Assembly: GCF_902859745.1 (NCBI RefSeq)
Contig: NZ_CADIJW010000002.1
Coordinates: 62,001-126,000, forward strand
Source of the DNA: Achromobacter dolens
GTDB taxonomy: Bacteria > Pseudomonadota > Gammaproteobacteria > Burkholderiales > Burkholderiaceae_B
Direction: 5' to 3'
DNA: 64,000 nt
Below, piece after piece: positions 44,313 to 53,153 of this stretch; the stretch's first letter is position 1, and the number at the start of each line of letters is the position of its first letter. A model generated the notes under the pieces. It searched no databases, was not told where the DNA came from, and was given only the letters and a program-made list of their open reading frames with translations. The translations under genes were made by a program, and so were the position numbers.

Positions 44313-45344
44313 ATGAATTTCCGCAAGCTGATCGGCGCCACCCTGTGCGCCGCCGCCGTGGTTGGCCTGCCCGCCGCCGCGCAGGCGCAGAACTACAAGC
44401 CCGAATACAAGCTCTCCATCGTTGTCGGCACCACTTTCCCGTGGGGCCAGGGCGCCGAGATCTGGTCGAACCTGGTGCGCGAGCGCACCCAGGGCCGCAT
44501 CAACATCAAGGTCTACCCCGGCACCTCGCTGGTGCAGGGCGACCAGACCCGCGAATTCACCGCCATCCGCCAGGGCGTGATCGACATGGCCGTCGGCTCG
44601 ACCATCAACTGGTCGCCGCAGATCAAGCAACTGAACCTGTTCTCGCTGCCCTTCCTGATGCCGGACTACGCCGCCATCGACGCGCTGGTGCAGGGCGACG
44701 TGGGCAAGGAGATGTTCAAGCTGATCGAGAAGGCCGGCGTGGTGCCGCTGGCCTGGGGCGAAAACGGCTACCGCCAGCTCAGCAACTCCAAGCGCGAGAT
44801 CAAGCGGCCCGAGGACATGAAGGGCATGAAGCTGCGCGTGGTCGGCTCGCCGCTCTACATCGACACGTTCACAGCGCTGGGCGCCAACCCGACCCAGATG
44901 AGCTGGGCCGACGCCCAGCCGGCGCTGGCCAGCGGCGCGGTCGACGGCCAGGAGAACCCGCTGTCGATCTACACCGGCTCCAAGCTCTACACCGTCGGCC
45001 AGAAATACCTGACGCTGTGGAACTACGTGGCCGATCCGCTGATCTTCGTGGTCAACCGCGAGGTGTGGAATTCGTGGTCGGAAAAGGACCGCGACATCGT
45101 GCGCCAGGCCGCGCTGGACGCCGGCAAGCAGCAGATCGTGATCGCGCGCAAGGGCGTCACGCCGGAAGATCCGTCCTTGCTCAAGGAGATCGAGGGCCAC
45201 GGCGTCACCGTGACCTCGCTCAGCCAGGCCGAGCACGACGCCTTCGCCAAGGTCACCCAGCCCGTCTACGACAAGTGGAAGAAGCAGATCGGCGATGACC
45301 TGGTCAACCTGGCCGAGAAGTCCATCGCGGCGCGCAAGAAGTAA
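44313..45344 (+). CDS. TRAP transporter substrate-binding protein (DctP)
   Basis: The 343-residue periplasmic protein has a Sec leader (about 1-25, AAAQAQN). The family features are TTFPWGQGAEIWSNLVRERTQGRINIKVYPG, the LPFLMPDY segment, the conserved Arg in MKLRVVGSPLY that salt-bridges a substrate carboxylate, QPALASGAVDGQENP, and YLTLWNYVADP. A sugar acid or C4-like carboxylate is likely, but the exact ligand is not readable. GAGAGGAG lies 8-15 bases before the ATG. It follows dctM by 73 bp and ends in a strong terminator. Confidence 0.93.
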   Translation: MNFRKLIGATLCAAAVVGLPAAAQAQNYKPEYKLSIVVGTTFPWGQGAEIWSNLVRERTQGRINIKVYPGTSLVQGDQTREFTAIRQGVIDMAVGSTINWSPQIKQLNLFSLPFLMPDYAAIDALVQGDVGKEMFKLIEKAGVVPLAWGENGYRQLSNSKREIKRPEDMKGMKLRVVGSPLYIDTFTALGANPTQMSWADAQPALASGAVDGQENPLSIYTGSKLYTVGQKYLTLWNYVADPLIFVVNREVWNSWSEKDRDIVRQAALDAGKQQIVIARKGVTPEDPSLLKEIEGHGVTVTSLSQAEHDAFAKVTQPVYDKWKKQIGDDLVNLAEKSIAARKK

Positions 45345-45441
45345 GCCGGCCAGGACACGATACCGAACAAGCAGCAAGCCCCAGGGGAACGGCGGCGCAA
45401 GCCGCCAACCGAGGCAGGGACGTCAGATCCCGCCCACCAAA

Positions 45442-45479
45442 GACGGGCGCCGGCCACAAGCCGGCGCCCGTCGCCTTTT
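45442..45479. terminator. Rho-independent terminator of the TRAP operon
   Basis: GACGGGCGCCGGC and GCCGGCGCCCGTC (13-bp stem) enclose CACAA; TTTT follows at 45476-45479. It lies between the convergent dctP and greB genes. Confidence 0.85.
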
Positions 45480-45530
45480 GGAGGGTCCGTTTCGGCGGCG
45501 GGCGCCGCAACGCCGCCGCGTGGCATCGCG

Positions 45531-46082
45531 CTACCCCGGGTAGCGCACTTCCAGGATGTCCAGCTCCTCGATCCCGCCCGGCGTGCGCAGCACCACCGTG
45601 TCGCCCTCCCGCGCCTTGATCAGCGCCCGCGCCACCGGCGAGATCCAACTGATCTTGCCGGCCAGCGGCTCGGCCTCGTCCACGCCGACGATGGTGACGG
45701 TATGTTCCTCGCCGGCCTTGTCGGAATACAGCACCGTGGCGCCGAAGAAGACCTGGTCGCGGTTCGGCTGGGCGGCCGGGTCGACCACCTCGGCGATGTC
45801 CAGGCGCTTGGTCAGGAAACGCATGCGGCGGTCGATCTCGCGCAGGCGCTTCTTGCCGTAGAGATAGTCGCCGTTCTCGGAACGGTCGCCGTTGGATGCG
45901 GCCCACGACACCACCTGCACCACCGCCGGCCGCTCCACGTTCATCAGGTGCGTCAGCTCGCCGCGCAGGCGCTCGTAGCCTTCCGGCGTCATGTAGTTCT
46001 TGGTGCCGGCCGGCAATGCCTGGGCCTGCGGCAGGTCATCGTCGTCCTCGTTGTCGGATTCTTTGACAAATGCTTTGTTCAT
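45531..46082 (-). CDS. greB: Transcription elongation factor GreB
   Basis: The 183-residue protein inserts its coiled coil into the RNA polymerase secondary channel to stimulate cleavage of backtracked RNA. The N-terminal coiled coil (about 30-100) has the acidic tip within ASNGDRSENGDYLYGKKRLREID, the GreB form (GreA has a different tip). The C-terminal FKBP-like domain holds FFGATVLY, VGVDEAEPLAGKISWISPVARALI and GDTVVLRTPGG. An acidic, low-complexity N-extension of about 25 residues (DNEDDDDLPQ) precedes the domain. It probably shares transcripts with the PHP gene 89 bp upstream. Confidence 0.93.
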   Translation of the reverse strand: MNKAFVKESDNEDDDDLPQAQALPAGTKNYMTPEGYERLRGELTHLMNVERPAVVQVVSWAASNGDRSENGDYLYGKKRLREIDRRMRFLTKRLDIAEVVDPAAQPNRDQVFFGATVLYSDKAGEEHTVTIVGVDEAEPLAGKISWISPVARALIKAREGDTVVLRTPGGIEELDILEVRYPG

Positions 46083-46171
46083 GGCGGCGGCGCGGTCGAC
46101 GCGCGATCAGTCAATTCAAGGGCGGCATGGACACTCCATGCCAGGAGCCGGGCGGCGACGCGCCGCCCGCG

Positions 46172-47017
46172 CTAGAACCAGTCGTGCCAGACCGGCTTCA
46201 GGTCCGGCGGCAGCGGGGGCAGCCGGCCCAGATCCATGCGGCTTTCTTTCGGGCTATGGAAGTCCGACCCGCGCGAGGCCAGGAAACCATAGCGGCGCGC
46301 CACCTCGGCATACTGGCGCGCCTCTTCAACGGTGTGGCTGCCGGTCGTGACTTCGATGCCCACGCCGCCCAACTGCAGGAATTCGTCGAACAGCGCGGCG
46401 AACTGCAGCGGCGTGTACTTGTAGCGCCCCGGATGCGCGATGACGGCAATGCCGCCGGCGCCGCGGATCCAGCCGACCGCCTCGGCCAAGGTGGCCCATT
46501 GCATGGGCACGTGGCCGGGGCGGTCGTCGCCCAGGTGCTTGGTGAAGACGGTCTGCACGTCGGGACAGTAACCCGCCTCGACCAGATAGCGCGCGAAGTG
46601 CGTGCGGCTGATCAATTCCGGGTTGCCGGCGAAAGGCAGCGCGCCTTCGTAGGCGCCAGGCATGCCCATCTCGGCCAGCCGCTCGCCGATGCGGCGGGCC
46701 CGCTCGGCGCGGCCCGAACGCGTCTTGCGCAGGCCGTCGGCCAGCGCCACATTGGACGGATCGAAACGCAGGCCGACGATGTGCACCGTCAGGCCGGCCC
46801 AGGTCACCGAGATCTCGACGCCCGTGGCAAAGCGCATGCCGAGTTCACCGGCCATGGCCGCGGCCTCGGCCAGGCCGCCGATCTCGTCATGGTCGGTCAG
46901 GGCCCAGACATCGACACCGTTGGCGTGCGCACGCTGCGCCACGTCGCGCGGCGCCAGGGCGCCATCGGACACGGTGGAATGGCAATGCAAATCGATGTTG
47001 AGAACGGGCGTAGTCAT
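46172..47017 (-). CDS. PHP-domain phosphatase, 3',5'-nucleoside-bisphosphate phosphatase-like
   Basis: The 281-residue protein carries the PHP metal motifs: HCHST (residues 11-15), LTDHDE (about 40), the Glu in GVEISV, HPGRY in the second half, and SDFHSPKE. The insertion and length match the RnmA/YciV and Chromobacterium CV1693 group, which removes the 3'-phosphate from 3',5'-nucleoside bisphosphates (pAp-type) and, in E. coli, matures 5' ends of rRNA as a 5'-3' exonuclease. It lies between a hydrolase gene and greB on one strand. It is probably cytoplasmic. Confidence 0.88.
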   Translation of the reverse strand: MTTPVLNIDLHCHSTVSDGALAPRDVAQRAHANGVDVWALTDHDEIGGLAEAAAMAGELGMRFATGVEISVTWAGLTVHIVGLRFDPSNVALADGLRKTRSGRAERARRIGERLAEMGMPGAYEGALPFAGNPELISRTHFARYLVEAGYCPDVQTVFTKHLGDDRPGHVPMQWATLAEAVGWIRGAGGIAVIAHPGRYKYTPLQFAALFDEFLQLGGVGIEVTTGSHTVEEARQYAEVARRYGFLASRGSDFHSPKESRMDLGRLPPLPPDLKPVWHDWF

Positions 47018-47107
47018 GGAACCTATTGTAGAGAAGCCCCGCCCCCCTGGGTAGCGGCGCCGGCCAGCGGCGTCCCCAATTGATCGACGGGGCCGCCGAG
47101 GCGGCCG

Positions 47108-48043
47108 TCACGCCAACAGGAAATCCGCCACCGCCGTCACCTGGTCGTCGGCCATCAGCGTCGGCGCGTGGCCCACGCCCCGCACCTCGTAGAGCCGGGC
47201 GCGCGGATTGCGCTGGCGCATTTCGTCGACGGTGGCGCGGGTCAGCAGATCGGAATGCTCGCCGCGCACGATCAGGATCGGGCAGTCGACCGCGTCATAC
47301 GAACGCCACAGGATCTGCTCGCCGGCGGCCAGTTCCTCGCCGGTCTGCAACGCCATCGGCTGCGCCAGCGCCAGGTCGTAGTGCTTGACCCACTGCCCGC
47401 CCTCCTCCGGATAGACAAAGCGCGCCAGGTGGTCCCACTGCGCGTCCGTGTGCGGGCCGAAGGTCTCGGAATTGGCGCGCATGGCCGCCACCGCCTCGGC
47501 AAACGAGCCGAACGCGCCCGGTTCGCCCACGTACTGGCCGATGCGCGCCAGCGCGCCGGTCTCCAGGCGCGGGCCGACGTCGTTGAGCACCAGCTTCGAC
47601 AAACGGATGCCGTCCTGCGGCGGCAGCATGCCCGCATGCGGGCGCAGCGGCAGCATCGCCCGCGCGAACGCGGCGGCGCCGGCCAGCCCCAGGCCGATCA
47701 GCCCGCCCATCGAGGTGCCGACCCAAGCCAGCGAGGCGGGCCGCAGCCGCGCCACCAGGGTGGTCATGTCGGACACGTACTGCGGCACGGTATAGAACGC
47801 CGGATTGACCAACCAGTCCGAGCGACCGCGGCCGACCACGTCGGGGCACACCACGCGGAACTGCCCCGCCAGGCGCCGCGCCAGCGTATCGAAATCGCGC
47901 CCGCTGCGGGTCAGGCCATGGACGCAGACCAGCACCCGGTCATTGGCCGGATCGCCCCACTCCCAGTACGCCATGCGGTGCAGGCCCGCCGGGCTGGCGC
48001 AGGTGACGAATTCCAAACGGGGTTCCAGGCTCGCATCCAGCAT
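47108..48043 (-). CDS. Alpha/beta hydrolase
   Basis: The 311-residue protein has the oxyanion-loop VCVHGLTRSGRDFDTLA, the nucleophile elbow in WVGTSMGGLIGLGLAG, an acid in LIVRGEHSDLLT, and the catalytic His in VRGVGHAPTLMA, in standard order and spacing. The lid region (about 140-225) is helical. No signal peptide is present. The substrate is unknown. It is the first gene of a minus-strand run with the PHP phosphatase and greB, with gaps of 90 and 89 bp, so cotranscription is possible but not certain. Confidence 0.87.
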   Translation of the reverse strand: MLDASLEPRLEFVTCASPAGLHRMAYWEWGDPANDRVLVCVHGLTRSGRDFDTLARRLAGQFRVVCPDVVGRGRSDWLVNPAFYTVPQYVSDMTTLVARLRPASLAWVGTSMGGLIGLGLAGAAAFARAMLPLRPHAGMLPPQDGIRLSKLVLNDVGPRLETGALARIGQYVGEPGAFGSFAEAVAAMRANSETFGPHTDAQWDHLARFVYPEEGGQWVKHYDLALAQPMALQTGEELAAGEQILWRSYDAVDCPILIVRGEHSDLLTRATVDEMRQRNPRARLYEVRGVGHAPTLMADDQVTAVADFLLA

Positions 48044-48183
48044 CGTTGTGCTCCGAAAAACCGGCGCGCGGCCGCAATGGCGGCGCCGTGCATGGCGGGT
48101 ATCTTATCGGAAGCGCGCGCCGCCGCCCGGACGCCGACGCGGCGGCCGCGCCCCAGTCGGCGCGGGATGGCCGCTGAAATGCC

Positions 48184-48756
48184 TCAGGCCGGACTCCTGG
48201 ATACCCGCATGTCCGGCGGCAATGCGGCCAGCACCTGGTCCGCCAGGTCGTCCACGCTGGCGCGCGTATCCAGCGTCAGCACCGGGCAATGCAGTTGGCG
48301 GATCCATTCCCGGTGCTGCGCCAAAGTGCGCGTTCCCTCGGCGCCCGTGTCGTAACCGGCGGCCCATTCCAGGAAAAGGCGGCTCTTCTCACGCACCGCG
48401 GGATCGTTTTCCAGCGCCGCGCCATAGCGTTCAACCTCGCGGCGGCGCAGCCGCGCCATGCGCTCGGCCGCCGGCAGCCGCAGGAACACCACCAGCGCGA
48501 ACGCGGGAATCAGGCCCTCGCCCCAGTGGTAGACCGAACCGCCGCTGAGCACCCAATCGTCATGCCCTCGCAGCCGTTCGCGGATGCGGCGCCAACGCTC
48601 CTCCTTGGGATACTTGTCGGTGAATGGCGGATCGGTCGGCAGCCAGTAGTAGTCGTCGGCTTCGAGGTGGGGCACGCCCAGGCGTGCGCCGAGCGCGGCG
48701 CCCAGCGTGGTGGCGCCGCAGCCGGACGCGCCGAAAAGATGGATGCGCGCAGCCAT
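48184..48756 (-). CDS. P-loop NTPase, adenylate-kinase-like fold
   Basis: The 190-residue protein opens with a Walker A loop in HLFGASGCGATTLG (residues about 7-20), in which Ala replaces the canonical Lys of GxxxxGKT: the visible run is GASGCGATT. Later parts are LEADDYYW, a DDWVLSGGS strand (Walker B-like), and an Arg-rich lid RMARLRRREVERYG. The length and order resemble small-molecule kinases annotated as AAA or adenylate-kinase-like proteins. The missing P-loop Lys makes normal phosphoryl transfer doubtful. It stands alone, with 140 bp before the hydrolase gene. Confidence 0.72.
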   Translation of the reverse strand: MAARIHLFGASGCGATTLGAALGARLGVPHLEADDYYWLPTDPPFTDKYPKEERWRRIRERLRGHDDWVLSGGSVYHWGEGLIPAFALVVFLRLPAAERMARLRRREVERYGAALENDPAVREKSRLFLEWAAGYDTGAEGTRTLAQHREWIRQLHCPVLTLDTRASVDDLADQVLAALPPDMRVSRSPA

Positions 48757-49157
48757 GGGACTCTCCTTGAGACGGATGCGACCCGGCGGAATCCGCCGGC
48801 GACAGGCACGAATGCCGCCCGGACAGGCCCGGGCGGCGCCGTTGCAGGCAACCAGTGTAGCGGCGTGCGACCGTCTGTCGGGCGCCTACGGCACCATTGG
48901 CCCCATGGTCTTTATCCTGGCCCCGGCCCTGTTGGTGGCAGGATGCGTCTGGGCCTTGCGCAGCAGCATACGTTGGTTAAGATTGGCGGGTCCCGGGTCA
49001 GCGGCCGCGGTGTCACGGCGCTGACACCCCGCTGAAATTACGATTGCCTATCGAGCCGATTCAATCATTAAATTGGATTCCATCCGCCGGTCCGGGCGAG
49101 AGTTATGCGCTTCGAGCATTGCCAGATCAGTCAGTCCAGAATTGATATGGAGCCACT
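48757..49157. other. 401-bp gene-poor spacer before cfa
   Basis: A strong hairpin pairs GCCGCCCGG (48814-48822) with CCGGGCGGC (48829-48837), with no U-tract. A 39-codon ORF at 48905 is not supported (see rejected items). The last 120 bp are A/T-richer and hold a candidate cfa promoter. Confidence 0.5.
49044..49073 (+). promoter_or_regulatory. cfa: Candidate sigma-70 promoter of cfa
   Basis: TTGCCT (49044-49049), 18 bp, then TTAAAT (49068-49073). It lies 85 bp before the cfa ATG. A GGAG at 49149-49152 is the ribosome-binding site. Confidence 0.45.
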
Positions 49158-50333
49158 ATGCACCAAAGCAGTCCGACTACTCAGCTAACGCCACCCCGCG
49201 CCGACGCCGGCCCCCCCGCACCGCCCAAGGTCCTGCAGGACCTGCTGGCGCGCGCGGATGTCCGGATCAACGGCTCGCGCCCCTGGGACATCCAGGTCCA
49301 TGACAAGCACATGTACGAGCGCGTCTTCGCCAGTTGGTCGCTGGGGCTGGGCGAGTCCTACATGGACGGCGAATGGGACTGCGAGCAGCTCGACGAACTC
49401 TTCACCCGCCTGCTGCGCGCCGACATGGGCTCGGCCGCGCTGGGCCTGGCGCGCGTCAAGCTGATCGCCGAACACCTGCGCCACAAGCTGTTCAACCTGC
49501 AATCCCGAAGCCGCGCCTTCGAAGTCGGCGAGCAGCACTACGACGCCGGCAACGACGTCTTCGAGGCCATGCTCGACAGCCGCATGATCTATTCCTGCGC
49601 CTTCTGGGAACAGGCCGACACGCTCGAAACCGCCCAGGAAGCCAAGCTCGACATGATCTGCCGCAAGCTGCAGCTCAAGCCCGGCGAGACGCTGCTGGAC
49701 ATCGGCTGCGGCTGGGGCGGGCTGGCCAAGTTCGCGGCCGAACGCTATGGCGTCAAGGTCACCGGCATCACCGTCTCCAAGGAGCAATTGGCGCTGGCCC
49801 AGGAGCGCGTGCGCGGCCTGCCGGTGGAACTGCTGCTGCAGGACTACCGCGACCTGCAGGGCAGCTTCGACAAGGTGGTGTCGGTCGGCATGTTCGAGCA
49901 CGTCGGCCCCAAGAACTACGACACCTACTTCACCAATGTGCAACGGCTGATGGCGCCCGGCGGCATCTTCCTGCTGCACACCATCGGCATCGCCTCGACC
50001 AGCCAGAGCACCGATCCCTGGATCGACCGCTACGTCTTCCCCAACGGCAAGCTGCCGTCGGCCCGCGAGATCAGCACCGCGGTCGAAGGCCGCTTCATCA
50101 TCGAGGACTGGCACAACTTCGGCGCCGACTACGACCGCACGCTGATGGCCTGGTGGGACAACTTCCAGCGCGCCTGGCCGCAATTGCAGGAACGCTACGG
50201 CACGCGCTTCTACCGCATGTGGCAGTACTACCTGATGTGTTGCGCCGGCTTCTTCCGCTCGCGCGAGGGGCAACTGTGGCAGGTGATCCTGACGCATCCG
50301 CAGCGCCAGGAGATGTACCGGTCGCTGCGCTGA
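49158..50333 (+). CDS. cfa: Cyclopropane-fatty-acyl-phospholipid synthase
   Basis: The 391-residue enzyme transfers a methylene group from SAM to cis double bonds of membrane phospholipids, usually on entry to stationary phase or under acid stress. The N-terminal lipid-binding domain (about 15-115) has FASWSLGLGESYMDGEWDCEQLDE. The active-site entry is HYDAGNDVFEAMLDSRMIYSCAFW. The SAM motif is LLDIGCGWGGLAKFAAERYGV (about 178-198), and VGMFEHVGPKNYDTYF carries a bicarbonate-site segment. The C-terminus has YYLMCCAGFFRSR. Full family length. The gene is monocistronic. Confidence 0.96.
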   Translation: MHQSSPTTQLTPPRADAGPPAPPKVLQDLLARADVRINGSRPWDIQVHDKHMYERVFASWSLGLGESYMDGEWDCEQLDELFTRLLRADMGSAALGLARVKLIAEHLRHKLFNLQSRSRAFEVGEQHYDAGNDVFEAMLDSRMIYSCAFWEQADTLETAQEAKLDMICRKLQLKPGETLLDIGCGWGGLAKFAAERYGVKVTGITVSKEQLALAQERVRGLPVELLLQDYRDLQGSFDKVVSVGMFEHVGPKNYDTYFTNVQRLMAPGGIFLLHTIGIASTSQSTDPWIDRYVFPNGKLPSAREISTAVEGRFIIEDWHNFGADYDRTLMAWWDNFQRAWPQLQERYGTRFYRMWQYYLMCCAGFFRSREGQLWQVILTHPQRQEMYRSLR

Positions 50334-50347
50334 GGCGGACTCGGGGA

Positions 50348-50381
50348 GCGCCTTCCGGGGACCGCCTCCTCTGGAAGGCGC
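50348..50381. terminator. Hairpin between convergent cfa and GMC genes
   Basis: GCGCCTTCC (50348-50356) pairs with GGAAGGCGC (50373-50381). No clear U-tract follows. Its place between convergent genes suggests a terminator. Confidence 0.5.
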
Positions 50382-50456
50382 CGCCCGGGCCCCAGGCTGG
50401 AAATGTCGGGCCTGGCCGCCCCCCTCCAACGCGCCACGGGCGCGTCCCGCTCCGCG

Positions 50457-52100
50457 TCACGCCACCAGCTCGGCCTCCTGCGCCTCGGCGCCGACGCGCA
50501 CCGCATCCTCCAGAATCATCTGCGCCGCCCGCTCCGCGATCATGATGGTGGGCGAATTGGTGTTGCCCGACGTAATCGTCGGCATGATCGACGCGTCGGC
50601 CACGCGCAGCCCCTGCAAGCCGTGCACGCGCAGGCGCGCGTCCACCACCGCGCCGTCGTCGGGGCGGCGGCCCATGGCGCAGGTGCCGACGGGATGGAAG
50701 ATGGTGGTGCCGATCTTGCCGGCCGCCTCGCGCAGCTCGGCCTCGCTCTGGCAGGCCGGGCCCGGCAGCCATTCCTCCGGCTGGTAGCGCTGCAAGGCCG
50801 GCGCCGCGCTGATGCGCCGCACCAGCCGGATGGCGTCGGCCGCCACCTTCAGGTCCTGTTCTTCCTTCAGGTAGTTCGGCGTGATCACCGGCGGCAGCGA
50901 ACCGTCCGCGCCCTGCGCGTGCACGCTGCCGCGCGACACCGGCCGCAGATTGCAGACGCTGGCCGTGAAGGCATCGAAACCATGCAGCGGCTCGCCAAAG
51001 GCGCCCAGCGACAAAGGCTGCACGTGGAATTCCAGGTTGGCGCGCGCCTGGCCCGGATCGGACTTGGCGAAGGCCCCCAACTGCGACGGCGCCATGCTCA
51101 TCGGCCCGCTGCGGTTCAGCAGGTATTCCAGGCCGATGCCGGCCTTGCCCCACCAGGTCGAGGCGATGCGGTTCAGCGTCTTCACGCCGCGCACCTTCAG
51201 GATGACGCGCAGTTGCAGGTGGTCCTGCAGGTTCTCGCCCACGCCGGGCAAGGCGTGATGCAGCGCAATGCCGCTTTCGCGCAGGCGCGCCGGCTCGCCG
51301 ATTCCCGACAATTCCAGCAGTTGCGGCGTATTGACGGCGCCCGCCGCCAGCACCACCTCGCGCGCCGCGCGGACGCTGACGGACTGCCCCTCGCGGCGCA
51401 CCTGCACGCCGACGCAGCGCGTGCCCTCGAACAGCAGGCGTTCAGCGTGCGCTCCCGTCATCACCCGCAGATTGGGCCGCTCGCGCACCGGCCGCAGGAA
51501 CGCCTTGGCGGTGTTCCAGCGCCAGCCGCGGCGCTGGTTCACATCGAAATAGCCGACCCCGAAGTTGTCGCCCCGGTTGAAGTCCGCCACGCGGGGGATG
51601 CCCGCCTGCTCCGCCGCGTCGGCGAAGGCGTCGAGGATGTCCCAGCGCAGCCGCTGGGCCTCGACCCGCCACTCGCCGCCGACGCCGTGGAATTCGTCGC
51701 CGCCGCGATAATGGTCTTCGCTGCGCTTGAACACCGGCAGCACCTCGTCCCAGCGCCATGACGGATCGCCGGCGGCCTCGGCCCACTCGTCGTAGTCCTG
51801 GCGCTGGCCGCGCATGTAGATCATGCCGTTGATCGACGAGCAACCGCCCAGCACCCGGCCGCGCGGATAGATCAGCGACCGCCCGCCCAGCCCAGGCTCG
51901 GCGCCGGTGCGGTACATCCAGTCGGTGCGCGGGTTGCCAATGCAGTACAGGTAGCCGACTGGAATGTGGATCCAATGGTAGTTGTCGCGGCCGCCCGCCT
52001 CCAGCAGCAGCACGCGCGCCGCCGGGTCACGGCTCAGGCGGTTGGCCAGCACGCAGCCAGCCGACCCGGCGCCCACGATGATGTAGTCGTATGTCTCCAT
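50457..52100 (-). CDS. GMC-family FAD-dependent oxidoreductase (choline/alcohol dehydrogenase-like)
   Basis: The 547-residue flavoprotein has the FAD-binding GAGSAGCVLANRLS at residues 10-23, the VLLLEAGG strand, the GMC signature 1 GRVLGGCSSINGMIYMRG, signature 2 (GAVNTPQLLELSGIG), and the active-site His in TTIFHPVGTCAMG with the paired Asn in GNTNSPT. No signal peptide is seen. Close relatives oxidise alcohols such as choline or long-chain and aromatic alcohols; BetB, BetI or a transporter are absent here, so choline is not proposed. It is divergent from a LysR gene 149 bp away, the likely regulator. Confidence 0.92.
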   Translation of the reverse strand: METYDYIIVGAGSAGCVLANRLSRDPAARVLLLEAGGRDNYHWIHIPVGYLYCIGNPRTDWMYRTGAEPGLGGRSLIYPRGRVLGGCSSINGMIYMRGQRQDYDEWAEAAGDPSWRWDEVLPVFKRSEDHYRGGDEFHGVGGEWRVEAQRLRWDILDAFADAAEQAGIPRVADFNRGDNFGVGYFDVNQRRGWRWNTAKAFLRPVRERPNLRVMTGAHAERLLFEGTRCVGVQVRREGQSVSVRAAREVVLAAGAVNTPQLLELSGIGEPARLRESGIALHHALPGVGENLQDHLQLRVILKVRGVKTLNRIASTWWGKAGIGLEYLLNRSGPMSMAPSQLGAFAKSDPGQARANLEFHVQPLSLGAFGEPLHGFDAFTASVCNLRPVSRGSVHAQGADGSLPPVITPNYLKEEQDLKVAADAIRLVRRISAAPALQRYQPEEWLPGPACQSEAELREAAGKIGTTIFHPVGTCAMGRRPDDGAVVDARLRVHGLQGLRVADASIMPTITSGNTNSPTIMIAERAAQMILEDAVRVGAEAQEAELVA

Positions 52101-52249
52101 TTGCGCTTCTTCTTTTGAGTCTCGACTTCTTGTCAGTCACCAGTCGCTGCGCCACTGTCGCGCAGCCGGACGCCCCTGTCCAATGAATTGTTGAAAAGCG
52201 CTTTATAAGACTCTTTAATAATGGGTATCGCCCTGACGGGACCGGAGCC

Positions 52250-53137
52250 ATGGACCTCAAGCACATCCGCACCTTCGCCGCGGTGGCGCGCGTCGGCAAC
52301 CTGACGCGCGCGGCCGAACACCTGCACCTGACGCAACCCGCGCTCAGCCTGCAGCTCAAGAGCTTCCAGGAAGCCCTGGACCTGCCGCTGTTCACCCGCA
52401 CCGCCCAGGGCCTGGCGCCCAACGCCGATGGGCGCGCGCTGCTGCCCTCGGCCCAGCGCGTGCTGGACGCGCTCGAGGACTTCGAGCGCGCCATCGGCGC
52501 GCTGCGCGTCACGGTGCAGGGCGAACTGCGCCTGGGCACCATCCTCGACCCCGAATTCCTGCGGCTGGGCGCCACCCTGCGCCACCTGGTCCAGCACTAT
52601 CCCAAGATCCGCCCCACGCTGCGCCACGGCATGTCCGGCTCGGTTGCGCGCCAGGTGCGCAACGGCGAGCTGGACGTCGGCTTTTCCCTCGGCCCGCGCG
52701 ACCAGGCCAGCGGCCAGCCCGCCCTGCATGCCCTGCCGCTGGCGGCGTTCTCCTACTACGTGGTCGCTCCCAAGGGTTGGGGTCCGCAACTGGCCGGCCG
52801 CGGCTGGCACGAGATCGCCGCGCTGCCCTGGATCTGGACGCCGCCCGACTCGGTCCATCACCGCCTGCTCGCGACGAAATTCAGCGAACTGGGCGTCGCC
52901 CCCAACGCGGTCGCCGAAGTCGACCAGGAGGCCTCGATGCTGGACCTGGTGCGCTCCGGCGTCGGCCTGACCCTGGCGCGCGACTCCATCGCCCTGCGCG
53001 AATCACAGGCGCACGGGCTGGCGCTGGCGCCGGGGCTGTCGATCGAGGCGGAACTGGCCTTCATCACGCTGGCCGCGCGGCGCGAGGAGCCGATGATCGC
53101 CGCGTCTTTCGACGCGGTGCGGGCGGCATTCGGCTGA
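52250..53137 (+). CDS. LysR-family transcriptional regulator
   Basis: The 295-residue protein has a standard LysR HTH (residues 3-60: FAAVARVGNLTRAAEHLHLTQPALSLQLKSFQE) and an effector domain to the end. The two T-rich half-sites near 52202-52220 (AAGA-C-TCTT core) lie just before its ATG, in the spacer shared with the divergent GMC gene. Control of that oxidoreductase is inferred. A TonB-like gene follows 16 bp downstream and may be cotranscribed. Confidence 0.92.
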   Translation: MDLKHIRTFAAVARVGNLTRAAEHLHLTQPALSLQLKSFQEALDLPLFTRTAQGLAPNADGRALLPSAQRVLDALEDFERAIGALRVTVQGELRLGTILDPEFLRLGATLRHLVQHYPKIRPTLRHGMSGSVARQVRNGELDVGFSLGPRDQASGQPALHALPLAAFSYYVVAPKGWGPQLAGRGWHEIAALPWIWTPPDSVHHRLLATKFSELGVAPNAVAEVDQEASMLDLVRSGVGLTLARDSIALRESQAHGLALAPGLSIEAELAFITLAARREEPMIAASFDAVRAAFG

Positions 53138-53153
53138 CCAGGAGAGACTCCCC

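Noticed and set aside
48905-49024. Short ORF with a lipobox-like ALLVAGC segment
   Set aside because: There is no ribosome-binding site before the ATG, the leader lacks N-terminal basic residues, and only 39 codons are present; chance is more likely than a small lipoprotein.
50457-52100. Choline dehydrogenase (betA) assignment
   Set aside because: The GMC fold is clear but betB, betI and a choline transporter are absent; the divergent LysR context fits another alcohol substrate.
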